A stretch of DNA of 23,780 bases from CAG-390 sp051867815 (GTDB lineage: Bacteria > Bacillota > Clostridia > Oscillospirales > CAG-272), in assembly GCA_051867815.1 (NCBI GenBank), contig JBJDZD010000152.1, positions 1 through 23,780 on the forward strand, read 5' to 3'. The notes beneath the pieces are model-generated. The model was given only the letters and a program-made list of their open reading frames with translations, was not told the origin of the DNA and did not search any database. Made by a program: the position numbers and the translations under genes. Position 1 is the first letter of the stretch; the number at the start of each line of letters is the position of its first letter. Below, one piece after another: positions 6,152 through 12,740 of the stretch.

Positions 6152-7203
6152 AAACTTCACTTATCTCATATACCGCGGCGCATTTCCTCGTGGATTTCTC
6201 CTGCGGATACATACTTTACGCCATGTTCACCGATGGTGTCATTGATGCGGAAGCGGTCGCCCTGCTCTTCCTGCTTTACAACCTTTTGGCGTTTGCCACA
6301 CAGCATCTGTTCGGCATGCTTGCCGATGCGGTAAAATCGAACGGCAGGGTCTTTGCCGTTATCGGCATTGCCATGACCGCAATAGGTCTTGCCGTCGGCG
6401 GTAACTCCCCGGAGCTTACCGTTTGCATCATCGGCATCGGAAACGCCTGCTTCCATGTGGGTGGCGGCATTGACTCGCTAACCGAAAGCCGCGGCATGGC
6501 ACGCGCAGGAATATTCGTTTCCTCGGGCGCTCTTGGCATCGCACTCGGCTGCAAATTCGGCGAAAAGCTCTTTTTAACGCCGTATCACTTCATCCTCGCC
6601 CTCGCCTTTATCGGTTCGGCTGTTTGGCTCAACTGTGCAGGCGAGCACAAGGCCATTGTCGTGCCGCAGGGCGACAAGACCAAGATGTCGGCTAAGACCG
6701 TTATCTCGGCATCAACCCCGGCACTGCTCATTCTCATCTTTGCCGTTCTCATCCGCTCATACGCGGGCTTTGCGGCGCAAAGGCCTGAAAGCGACTCCTC
6801 ACTCATCCCCCTTTTGATTGCCGCCGCGGCGTTTGCGGGCAAGTTTGCCGGAGGTGTCGCCGCCGATCTTTTGGGCGCACGCCGTGTCGGTACGTTTTCG
6901 CTCCTTCTCTGCGTTCCGCTGTTTTATCTCGGCGCAGAATCCAATCTCTTCTTCCTTGCCGCCACGTTCCTCTTTAATATCGCAATGCCGATCACCTTGG
7001 TCGGCGCGGCGCGCAAGCTCCCCGGCCACGAGGGCTTTGTTTTCGGCCTGACCACACTTGCTCTCTTCCTCGGCTATTTCGTCAACTGCATCATGCCGAT
7101 AGGACAGACCGTGGCGCTCATCCTCATTCCCCTGCTTTCACTCATTGCCGCCATCGGTATCTTCCTTACCACCGACGACATTCGTCCGAGTGACGAAAAA
7201 TGA
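6148..7203 (+). CDS. MFS-like multi-spanning membrane protein
   Basis: A 351-residue protein with about ten or eleven hydrophobic helices. The start, ISYTAAHFLVDFSCGYILYA, and the segment IIGIGNACFHVGGGIDSL resemble the fosmidomycin-resistance (Fsr) branch of the major facilitator superfamily, where a GH/AH-x-x-x-D start and a GxGxxxFHxG motif are typical. LFGMLADAVKSNGR after helix 2 fits the conserved loop of MFS proteins. It is shorter than a usual 12-TM carrier of about 400 residues. Start and stop both sit in ATGA overlaps with the neighbouring genes, so it belongs to the ECF sigma operon. The substrate cannot be read from the sequence; an efflux or lipid-related role would suit the envelope context but is a guess. 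Confidence 0.68.
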   Translation: MKTSLISYTAAHFLVDFSCGYILYAMFTDGVIDAEAVALLFLLYNLLAFATQHLFGMLADAVKSNGRVFAVIGIAMTAIGLAVGGNSPELTVCIIGIGNACFHVGGGIDSLTESRGMARAGIFVSSGALGIALGCKFGEKLFLTPYHFILALAFIGSAVWLNCAGEHKAIVVPQGDKTKMSAKTVISASTPALLILIFAVLIRSYAGFAAQRPESDSSLIPLLIAAAAFAGKFAGGVAADLLGARRVGTFSLLLCVPLFYLGAESNLFFLAATFLFNIAMPITLVGAARKLPGHEGFVFGLTTLALFLGYFVNCIMPIGQTVALILIPLLSLIAAIGIFLTTDDIRPSDEK

Positions 7204-7547
7204 CCGCGCTTTTAACGATTCTCGGACCTCTCATGATGACACTTCTGCTTGAGGTCCCGCTCGGCGTGCTCATCCTTAAGAACAGGCAGGCGTTCGTTCC
7301 ACTCTGCCTCATAAACATATTAACCAACCCAGTGCTCAACGCCGTGCTTTTGATACTTTTCTCGCTCACTCAAAGCTATCCCATATATTACACTGCGCTC
7401 GTGCTTGGAGAGCTTGTCGTCTTTATCGGCGAGAGCTTCCTTTTACGCCTGACTCTCGGGCTTCCGCTCAAGCGTGCGCTCATGCTGTCAACCGTACTCA
7501 ATTCCGTATCGCTCTTTCTCGGAAGCGCGATACTGAGCTTATTATGA
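7200..7547 (+). CDS. Small four-TM membrane protein, function unknown
   Basis: A 115-residue, strongly hydrophobic protein with about four helices (roughly 3-25, 31-54, 62-86 and 93-114) and few charged residues. ILTNPVLNAVL and ELVVFIGESFLLR provide the only polar residues inside helices (Asn, Glu), which may matter for function. I do not recognise the family. It starts in the ATGA overlap with the MFS-like gene and is therefore translated in step with it. A 22-base gap with a fresh AAAGGAG separates it from the miniprotein cluster. Confidence 0.72.
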   Translation: MTALLTILGPLMMTLLLEVPLGVLILKNRQAFVPLCLINILTNPVLNAVLLILFSLTQSYPIYYTALVLGELVVFIGESFLLRLTLGLPLKRALMLSTVLNSVSLFLGSAILSLL

Positions 7548-7569
7548 TTATTATGAAAGGAGAAAACGA

Positions 7570-7737
7570 ATGAAAAGCAATCCATTTGCACTTGACGTTG
7601 CGCTCTCACCCATCGACGAGCTTCAATTGTTTATGAAGGATGGCGGATGGATCATCTGCATTGCCGCCCTGCTCGTCATTGCCGCGACAATCGGCATTGT
7701 ATTCTTCATCAAAAAGAACAAGGAGAATAAAAAATGA
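7570..7737 (+). CDS. Single-TM miniprotein, copy 1 of 3
   Basis: A 55-residue protein: an acidic N-terminal part (LDVALSPIDELQLFMKDGGW), one TM helix (about 28-47, WIICIAALLVIAATIGIVFF) and a basic tail KKNKENKK. The positive-inside rule predicts N-terminus outside, C-terminus inside. AAAGGAG lies seven bases before the ATG. The stop overlaps the start of copy 2 (ATGA), and the codons for KNKENK supply the AAGGAG ribosome binding site of copy 2. From residue 26 on it is identical to copy 2 at both DNA and protein level. No signal-peptide cleavage site or bacteriocin leader is recognisable. Function unknown. Confidence 0.75.
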   Translation: MKSNPFALDVALSPIDELQLFMKDGGWIICIAALLVIAATIGIVFFIKKNKENKK

Positions 7738-7950
7738 ATCCCATGTTCGTGCTTGACGTTCCACCCTTGCCCATCGACGAGGAGATTACACTCTCGCCCG
7801 TCAACGAGCTTGAATTGTTTACGAATGATTCCGGATGGATCATCTGCATTGCCGCCCTGCTCGTCATTGCCGCGACAATCGGCATTGTATTCTTCATCAA
7901 AAAGAACAAGGAGAATAAAAAATGAATCCCATGTTTGTGCTTGACGTTCC
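7644..7950 (+). repeat. Tandem duplication covering the miniprotein TM region and gene junction
   Basis: Bases 7644-7747 and 7832-7935 are identical over 104 positions, 188 bases apart. After one mismatch the match continues to 7762 and 7950. The repeat unit spans the TM helix, the lysine-rich tail, the embedded ribosome binding site, the ATGA junction and the first codons of the following copy. Near-identity, including silent positions, indicates a recent duplication. Confidence 0.92.
7734..7925 (+). CDS. Single-TM miniprotein, copy 2 of 3
   Basis: A 63-residue paralogue of the preceding miniprotein. The N-terminal part is eight residues longer (MFVLDVPPLPIDEEITLSPV) and more acidic, while the TM helix and KKNKENKK tail are identical to copy 1. 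It starts and ends in ATGA overlaps. The ribosome binding site lies inside copy 1. The start MNPMFVLDV is shared with copy 3, not with copy 1 (MKSNPFALDV), so the array looks like a mosaic of duplications. Function unknown; see the repeat entry. Confidence 0.78.
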   Translation: MNPMFVLDVPPLPIDEEITLSPVNELELFTNDSGWIICIAALLVIAATIGIVFFIKKNKENKK

Positions 7951-8101
7951 TTCCCTGCCCATCTTCATTATCGGGCTTGCAGTTCACTATTGGTGGATCT
8001 CCCTCATCGCCGCTCTGCTCGTGGTGAGCGCCATCGTGGGTATAGTCGTTTTCACAAAGAAAAAGAAAAAATCAAATACTGATTCGGAGGCTCAAAAATG
8101 A
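7922..8101 (+). CDS. Single-TM miniprotein, copy 3 of 3 (diverged)
   Basis: A 59-residue protein beginning MNPMFVLDVPSLPI like copy 2. It then lacks the acidic ELELF segment and has a different TM region (WWISLIAALLVVSAIVGIVV, about 24-43) followed by KKKKK and a polar tail ending SEAQK. The overall plan (LDV start, TM helix, lysine cluster) matches copies 1 and 2. It is too short and too embedded to stand out by length alone, but its start uses the AAGGAG inside copy 2 and its stop overlaps the EEP gene (ATGA). CGGAGG within its last codons serves that next gene. Function unknown. Confidence 0.75.
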   Translation: MNPMFVLDVPSLPIFIIGLAVHYWWISLIAALLVVSAIVGIVVFTKKKKKSNTDSEAQK

Positions 8102-8892
8102 GTACGACAATGAAGGTTTTAACGTTCAATCTACGCGTTGTTGCAGACGTTGACGGCATCAACAGCTTTTTCAACCGCACCGGTCGCATACTTGACACAA
8201 TAAAGGAACAAAGCCCCGATCTGATCGGCTTCCAGGAGGTATCCGGCAGTAAGGGCATGCGCAAGTGGCTTGACGATGCGCTTGCTCCCATCGGCTACAC
8301 GGTAGTCGGTTGCGGCCGCGAAAAGAACTACCGCGGTGAGGCTTCCTGCCTTGCATACAAGCGCGATCTCTTTGAGCTTATCCGCCTTGAGACCCGTTGG
8401 CTCTCCGCAACGCCCCTATTTCCCGGCTCGCGCTACGCGACCGACCAAAGCTCTTGCCCCCGTGTTTACACCGCCGCGACTCTCAAGCATATCGAATCCG
8501 ATGAGGTATTCATTTTTCTTAACACCCACCTCGATCACCAAGGCTCCGATGCGCGGAAGCTCGGTGCGCTCGATATCGTGCGCTTTCTTTCCGAGAAAGG
8601 TCTGCCCTTCGTCATCACCGGCGATATGAACGCCCTGCCCGGCACGCCCGAGATCGAGGTGTTCACCGCATACAAGCCCTGCGGCAGACCGGTCGTCAAC
8701 GCAACGGCCGACGTGGGCGGCACATTCCACGCCTTCGGCAAATACTCCGAGAAAAATATGAAGCAGATTGACTATATATTCACAGATCTGCCCTGCGACA
8801 AATCAAAGTCCTTCGTACTCCCCGACGAGCCGGTGGACGGCGTTTACATTTCCGACCATAGACCGGTCTGCGCATTTATTGATCTTCCTTGA
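8098..8892 (+). CDS. Endonuclease/exonuclease/phosphatase (EEP) family protein
   Basis: A 264-residue metal-dependent phosphoesterase with all catalytic blocks of the EEP fold: Asn11 (LTFNLR), Glu47 (GFQEV), His144 (NTHLDH), Asp176/Asn178 (GDMNALP), Asp225 (IDYIF) and Asp253-His254 (SDHRPV). The family cleaves phosphodiesters in nucleic acids, inositol phosphates or phospholipids, and the sequence alone does not fix the substrate. No secretion signal is present. The start overlaps the stop of miniprotein 3 (ATGA), so it ends the ECF-sigma membrane operon; that context favours a lipid or head-group phosphate over DNA repair, as an inference. A second EEP gene lies at 12741. I see no clear terminator after it. 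Confidence 0.88.
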   Translation: MSTTMKVLTFNLRVVADVDGINSFFNRTGRILDTIKEQSPDLIGFQEVSGSKGMRKWLDDALAPIGYTVVGCGREKNYRGEASCLAYKRDLFELIRLETRWLSATPLFPGSRYATDQSSCPRVYTAATLKHIESDEVFIFLNTHLDHQGSDARKLGALDIVRFLSEKGLPFVITGDMNALPGTPEIEVFTAYKPCGRPVVNATADVGGTFHAFGKYSEKNMKQIDYIFTDLPCDKSKSFVLPDEPVDGVYISDHRPVCAFIDLP

Positions 8893-8972
8893 TGAAGAGA
8901 AAATCTACATAAGGAAATAGCATTACTATTGACTTTTATGAGTAACAAATCATCATTTAACGGAGGTGTACC

Positions 8973-9875
8973 GTGAAAAAGATATTGGCAATCATATTGG
9001 CATTGGCATTGATAACGTTATTTCCCGGATGCAACAGCGGCATCCAAACCAACTGCGAACACAGCTGGGAGCAAGCTGAAAACCTAAACGAGTATACCGC
9101 TGTTGATAAATGTTCCAAGTGCGGCGTTACCCGAATGTACACGGACCCGGATGCAATCACACATTCCGGTACCGAAGCCGGTTTTAAGATGCTCCGATAT
9201 AATTGGGATGGCTGGGGTATCTCTCAAAAAGAGATCAAGACGTGTGATCTTGCCTATGCCGTTATCGATTCTCTGTCAGGTCTTCACGAAACCGGAGAGA
9301 CCGTACCCAAAATATCAAACGATACCTTGGACGAAAGCTCGGGCGAATTGCCCGTTACACGCGGCACCGTATGGATAGATTGCGGCAGTGTGGGGATGTT
9401 TCGCCTGAACCGCGAAATGACCGAGATCTGCAAAGTCGAAGCACCCTTCGGCGAAGGCAAGATTTTGGAAATGACCGACACGCTGAGAGAACTTTTAGAG
9501 CAAGCATGGTTCTATTATCCGTACGATTGCTGGTACGGAAAATATGAAAACGGCTCACTCACTCTCGAACAGTTTTTCAAAGCCGACTCTGCGGTAGACT
9601 CCGTGGTAATTGACAGTATTCATATTGAAAACACCTATGAACCGCATAATAAAATAGTACTGAGCATTCGTTCAAGCGAAAGCAAAATCATAGGCGTCAG
9701 CCTTCGATGTCAACAAAGTGGCGATAACCTTGCCGCCGGAGATTTCAAGGATATTGTTTTGACCGAAGGAAAAGAAACGAAAGCGGAGCTGACTTTCGGT
9801 GGATTCAAGGATGTAACGTACTACGTTACGATTTTCATTGACAATACGAGAATCAGTCTGACCGTCAAGCCGTGA
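8973..9875 (+). CDS. Lipoprotein with an N-terminal cysteine-rich motif, function unknown
   Basis: A 300-residue protein. A lipoprotein signal peptide ends in LFPGC (Cys20). A short motif follows, with C28, His30, Trp32, C47 and C50 (CEHSWEQ ... CSKCG). It resembles a single unit of the H-x-W...CxxCG repeat present five times in the lipoprotein at 17549-19411. The rest (residues 60-300) is not recognised: mixed charged and beta-like, with YYVTIFIDNTRISLTV at the end suggesting a beta-sandwich. The start is GTG with GGAGGT upstream. A weak TTGACT/CATCAT promoter pair lies in the 80-base gap. A bidirectional terminator ends it. It should be anchored on the outer face of the membrane. Confidence 0.75.
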   Translation: MKKILAIILALALITLFPGCNSGIQTNCEHSWEQAENLNEYTAVDKCSKCGVTRMYTDPDAITHSGTEAGFKMLRYNWDGWGISQKEIKTCDLAYAVIDSLSGLHETGETVPKISNDTLDESSGELPVTRGTVWIDCGSVGMFRLNREMTEICKVEAPFGEGKILEMTDTLRELLEQAWFYYPYDCWYGKYENGSLTLEQFFKADSAVDSVVIDSIHIENTYEPHNKIVLSIRSSESKIIGVSLRCQQSGDNLAAGDFKDIVLTEGKETKAELTFGGFKDVTYYVTIFIDNTRISLTVKP

Positions 9876-9892
9876 AAGGCACCCGATAATCC

Positions 9893-9929
9893 AAAAGCGA
9901 CAGAGAGCTTAATTTCTCTGTCGCTTTTT
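9893..9929. terminator. Bidirectional terminator
   Basis: AAAAGCGACAGAGA and TCTCTGTCGCTTTT form a 14-bp stem around an eight-base loop, with T-runs in both directions. It serves the lipoprotein gene (+) and the convergent CPBP gene (-). Confidence 0.95.
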
Positions 9930-9946
9930 ACAATCATGCAGAAGAT

Positions 9947-10684
9947 TCAGTCTGATGTCATTTTTGTTTTTTTGAATATCAATATCACGAACACCGCGCA
10001 GACGGACGAGCCGAGTGCAAGGCCGGCCGCGTATCCCACCCTGTCATCCGGCAGGGGGAGGATTTTCGGCAAAACGTAATTTGCGGCGTTGAACATCATG
10101 TGGAATGCCACGCAGGGTAAGATAGAGCAGGTGCGGAAATACAGCGCGGTCAAGATCAGCCCGGAAATAAATGCGTATGCCATCCAAAGCAGATTGCCGT
10201 GCATAACGGCAAAGATCAGCGCCGCTGTCGGTACGGCGAGCCATTTCGGCAAGCACTTGCCCATTCTGTCGCCCACAAGACCGCGGAACACCGTTTCCTC
10301 AAGCAGGGGAACGAGGAATACGGTCCTGAAAATCAGGGCGTTGCTCGGGTCATCGTATTGGGCGGATGCCTCGGCATACGATCGCAAAAGCTCCTCCGGC
10401 AGAGGCAAAAGCGACAAAAGTCCCCCGAATGCGAGATTAAGACCGGCACCTGCGAAAAGCGCAAAAAGCAACAAGTCGGGGGCGGTTTTCCGGATGCCGC
10501 CGTGCGCGAGCTTGACGGAGAGCTTGCCTTTATCCGCGCAGATGAATATCAAGCCCCAAAGTGCAAGTATCGTTGCGGCTATGTCAAGCCCGTCCGGCAG
10601 AACCGTTGCCGCCAGGCTTATCAGAATATACGTGCCGAACCAACCGCAGGCAGATGCGGCGCACATGAGTTTTTCGTTTTTCAA
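9947..10684 (-). CDS. CPBP family intramembrane glutamic endopeptidase
   Basis: A 245-residue membrane protein with about seven or eight helices and the three CPBP (Abi/CAAX protease) motifs: Glu129-Glu130-x3-Arg134 in LEETVFRG, His162 in FAVMHGN, and His195-x3-Asn199 in FHMMFNAAN. Families with this triad cleave proteins within or near the membrane, and in Gram-positives they act in prenyl-protein-like processing, bacteriocin immunity or stress signalling. The start is a TTG at 10684, preceded by AGGAG at seven bases; an internal ATG at codon 7 is the alternative. No bacteriocin gene is adjacent. It lies downstream of the glycerol-1-phosphate dehydrogenase, with an inverted repeat in between. 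Confidence 0.88.
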   Translation of the reverse strand: MKNEKLMCAASACGWFGTYILISLAATVLPDGLDIAATILALWGLIFICADKGKLSVKLAHGGIRKTAPDLLLFALFAGAGLNLAFGGLLSLLPLPEELLRSYAEASAQYDDPSNALIFRTVFLVPLLEETVFRGLVGDRMGKCLPKWLAVPTAALIFAVMHGNLLWMAYAFISGLILTALYFRTCSILPCVAFHMMFNAANYVLPKILPLPDDRVGYAAGLALGSSVCAVFVILIFKKTKMTSD

Positions 10685-10704
10685 ATGAAAGCTCCTTACG
10701 GAAA

Positions 10705-10732
10705 TTTGCAGTAGACTTCCGTCTACTGCAAA
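10705..10732 (-). terminator. 12-bp inverted repeat, probable weak terminator or attenuator
   Basis: TTTGCAGTAGAC (10705-10716) and GTCTACTGCAAA (10721-10732) flank TTCC. It lies nine bases after the glycerol-1-phosphate dehydrogenase stop and before the CPBP gene. Only three T residues follow on the minus strand, so some read-through into the CPBP gene is expected. Confidence 0.55.
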
Positions 10733-10740
10733 AATCTTTA

Positions 10741-12027
10741 TCAGTTGAGATAATCAAGCGGCTCGATGCCCATCATGGGAAGCATGCGAGTGAGCAGCAC
10801 GCGGTATCTCATGAATGCATGGTAGTGGATGCCGTCGGCAAATAGCTCGGGGGCAACGTTGATCTCCTCCGGCGTGGTTGCACAGCCTGCGGTCTTCATA
10901 AGAGCGAGAAGAGTATCGTTATCGGGAAGAACGTCGAGGATGATCCTGCGGATCTCGGGCCACTTTGCCTTGAGATCGGCGGGGTCGATCTTATCGGTAA
11001 TGAGGGGGTTATTGAGCTTCTCCACCTCGGGGATCTGCTCTGCGGAGAAATGCTTGTAAACGTCGTTCCAATCGGGAGCATCCTTATGAGGCTCGATTGC
11101 TTCAACACGCTCTGCAATATTGCGGTATATCTTATTGATTATGAGAGTCGCAACGCCGACCTTCTTGCCGTGGAACTCCGGCCAGATGCCGCGAGCGAGC
11201 TTGTAGCACTCCCAATAGTGAGAAACGACGTGCTCGGCTCCGGATGCGGGTCTGGAGGAAAGCGCCAGCTTCATTGCAAGTCCGGAGAGGACGAGAGCCT
11301 CCATTATGGCGCCGGCGGCTTCCTCGTCACTGCCGGTGACCTTATCGGCAAGCGCGACCATCTTCTTGACTGCGGTCATGGTAAGCTCTGCGATTGCAGG
11401 GCAGTAGTATTCGCCGGTAAGGAGATTTGATATCTGCCAATCAACTATGCCTATGTACTTTGCGACCATGTCGCCGAAGCCTGCCGCCTTAAGCTCCACG
11501 GGAGCATTTGCAAGGATCTTGGTATCCGCGAGGATGACCATCGGCTGACGAACGAACCACGATACCTTGAAGTTGTTTTCGATAATGGGCGCGGTATCGG
11601 ATGCAAAGCCGTCCATGGAGGGCGCTGTAGCAAAAATGCAGAACTTCTTGTCCTTTTCAAAGCTTGCAACGCGGCATATGTCGTTGAGCGAACCGGTACC
11701 GCAAGAGATAACGCCGTCTACGTCGTCAAGCAGAGCCTCAACCTCGCGAACCTGCTCGATGCGCGCGTACATCATGTTGGAATATATGAGCTTCTTTACG
11801 GTAAAACCCGATGCCGCCAGGGATGCAGTCAAGCCCTCCTTCTCGGCAACACCGAGGGTGTTTTCATCGGCAACGAGAAGGATCTTGGTCGGAAAACCGG
11901 CATCAAGCAAGATCTTACCGGTGTCCTTCGTCAGACCGCTGTAAATTTCGACGACCTTCGTGTCAAAGGTATGCTCTCTGCCGCAGGGGCAATTTTCAAG
12001 GGATGTAAGGAGATTTTTAAGATCCAT
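10741..12027 (-). CDS. sn-glycerol-1-phosphate dehydrogenase (AraM/EgsA type)
   Basis: A 428-residue member of the iron-containing alcohol dehydrogenase superfamily. It reduces dihydroxyacetone phosphate to sn-glycerol 1-phosphate with NAD(P)H. The nucleotide-binding GTGSLND (110-116) and the ATAPSMDGFAS segment (133-143) are characteristic. Probable metal ligands are Asp186 (GFGD), His266 (SGAEH) and His286 (EFHGKK). The N-terminal CPCGREH motif (13-19) is common in gut-bacterial members. In archaea the product starts ether lipids; in Bacillus AraM feeds heptaprenylglyceryl phosphate. I see no PcrB-type partner here. AAGAGGT precedes the ATG, and a strong promoter lies within a large palindrome upstream. 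Confidence 0.9.
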   Translation of the reverse strand: MDLKNLLTSLENCPCGREHTFDTKVVEIYSGLTKDTGKILLDAGFPTKILLVADENTLGVAEKEGLTASLAASGFTVKKLIYSNMMYARIEQVREVEALLDDVDGVISCGTGSLNDICRVASFEKDKKFCIFATAPSMDGFASDTAPIIENNFKVSWFVRQPMVILADTKILANAPVELKAAGFGDMVAKYIGIVDWQISNLLTGEYYCPAIAELTMTAVKKMVALADKVTGSDEEAAGAIMEALVLSGLAMKLALSSRPASGAEHVVSHYWECYKLARGIWPEFHGKKVGVATLIINKIYRNIAERVEAIEPHKDAPDWNDVYKHFSAEQIPEVEKLNNPLITDKIDPADLKAKWPEIRRIILDVLPDNDTLLALMKTAGCATTPEEINVAPELFADGIHYHAFMRYRVLLTRMLPMMGIEPLDYLN

Positions 12028-12063
12028 AATTTACCTCTTAGAAAAATAATTATTATCTTCATA

Positions 12064-12092
12064 ATTATATACCGAAAATAGTAAAAAGTCAA
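12064..12092 (-). promoter_or_regulatory. Sigma-A promoter of the glycerol-1-phosphate dehydrogenase
   Basis: On the minus strand TTGACT (12092-12087), 17 bases, TATAAT (12069-12064). The -35 lies in the left arm of the palindrome at 12087-12118. Confidence 0.88.
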
Positions 12093-12118
12093 GAAAATAT
12101 CATGAAATTTTCTTGACT
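12087..12118. promoter_or_regulatory. 32-bp near-perfect palindrome, candidate divergent operator
   Basis: AGTCAAGAAAAT (12087-12098) is the exact inverse of ATTTTCTTGACT (12107-12118). Between them is A-TCATGA-A, whose core is itself palindromic, so 15 of 16 position pairs are complementary. Both -35 boxes are the outer ends of the arms. A dimeric regulator bound here would block both genes; this is inferred. Confidence 0.7.
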
Positions 12119-12141
12119 AATACGAGGATTTGCGGTATAAT
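12113..12141 (+). promoter_or_regulatory. Sigma-A promoter of the DUF1934-like gene
   Basis: TTGACT (12113-12118), 17 bases, TATAAT (12136-12141). It is divergent from the dehydrogenase promoter and shares the palindrome. Confidence 0.88.
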
Positions 12142-12178
12142 TGCTATATAACAAAATTCAAATTCGGAAAACACAACC

Positions 12179-12700
12179 ATGCACTATAACGTAATCGTAG
12201 CGGCGGAGATACGGCAATATGTTGCGAACGCCAACATGCTCGACGCACCGAGCGAGATAAAAAAGCTCTTGGCTGATGCATTCACCTCGGAGTTTAAGAT
12301 TGTATCCGAGGGAACGCTTTCCTCAAAGCGCGACGGGCGCATAACTCTGCGCTATAAAAGCACGAACGGCTGCGAGACCGTAATATCATTTTCAAAAAAA
12401 GAGCCGGGACTTATCGCACTGACGCGCGGAGATAATTCGCTTGGACAGTCCGTGACCGTCTTTCTTGAGGAGGGAACGCGCCGCCGCTGTATCGGTAAAG
12501 GGCCTCAGGGCGAGCATATGGAGTACACCGTCCGAGCCTTGCGCGTTGATAACAGATTGCTCAAATCCGGCAAGCTCGTCCTTGAGTACGCCATCGACGT
12601 TTGCGGCGTTTGCGCGGAAAATACGAGAATGACCGTTTCCGTCACGCACGACAAAAGTGAGAATATTTGCCCGAAGGACTTGAAAAACGGGGACAAATAA
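12179..12700 (+). CDS. DUF1934-like (YwiB-type) small beta-barrel protein
   Basis: A 173-residue soluble protein. The order of elements fits DUF1934: an N-terminal strand, SEGTLSSKRDGRITLRYKST (43-62), an isolated strand with LIALTRGD, the barrel turn GPQGEHMEYTVRALRV, and a GKLVLEYAIDV strand. Members such as Bacillus YwiB have a lipocalin-like barrel of unknown ligand. The ORF begins only some 30 bases after the predicted transcription start, and I see no good Shine-Dalgarno (only CGGAAAA), so translation may be weak or leader-dependent. It is transcribed divergently from the glycerol-1-phosphate dehydrogenase across a shared palindrome, which suggests common control. Assignment is from pattern memory, moderate confidence. 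Confidence 0.65.
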   Translation: MHYNVIVAAEIRQYVANANMLDAPSEIKKLLADAFTSEFKIVSEGTLSSKRDGRITLRYKSTNGCETVISFSKKEPGLIALTRGDNSLGQSVTVFLEEGTRRRCIGKGPQGEHMEYTVRALRVDNRLLKSGKLVLEYAIDVCGVCAENTRMTVSVTHDKSENICPKDLKNGDK

Positions 12701-12708
12701 AATATAAT
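12680..12708 (+). promoter_or_regulatory. Sigma-A promoter of the EEP-LRR-ymdB operon
   Basis: TTGAAA (12680-12685), 17 bases, TATAAT (12703-12708). The -35 and spacer overlap the last codons of the DUF1934-like gene. It is about 30 bases upstream of the next start. Confidence 0.8.
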
Positions 12709-12740
12709 ATAAGTAATTATAATCATTTTGGAGGTTCACC

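Noticed and set aside
7553..7573. Six-codon mini-ORF overlapping the start of miniprotein 1
   Set aside because: ATG at 7553 has no ribosome binding site; its codons simply contain the AAAGGAG of the real gene.
7644..7950. Tandem repeat as a CRISPR array
   Set aside because: There are only two copies of about 119 bases, lying within coding sequence; no short regular repeats or spacers and no cas genes.
7570..8101. Miniproteins as a multi-peptide bacteriocin with the CPBP protein as immunity factor
   Set aside because: There is no double-glycine leader, the N-terminal parts are acidic rather than cationic, no dedicated ABC exporter is near, and the CPBP gene is about 1.8 kb away on the other strand.
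10089..10714. Plus-strand open frames of 171-199 codons
   Set aside because: They are antisense to the CPBP protease, which has all three catalytic motifs; no ribosome binding site.
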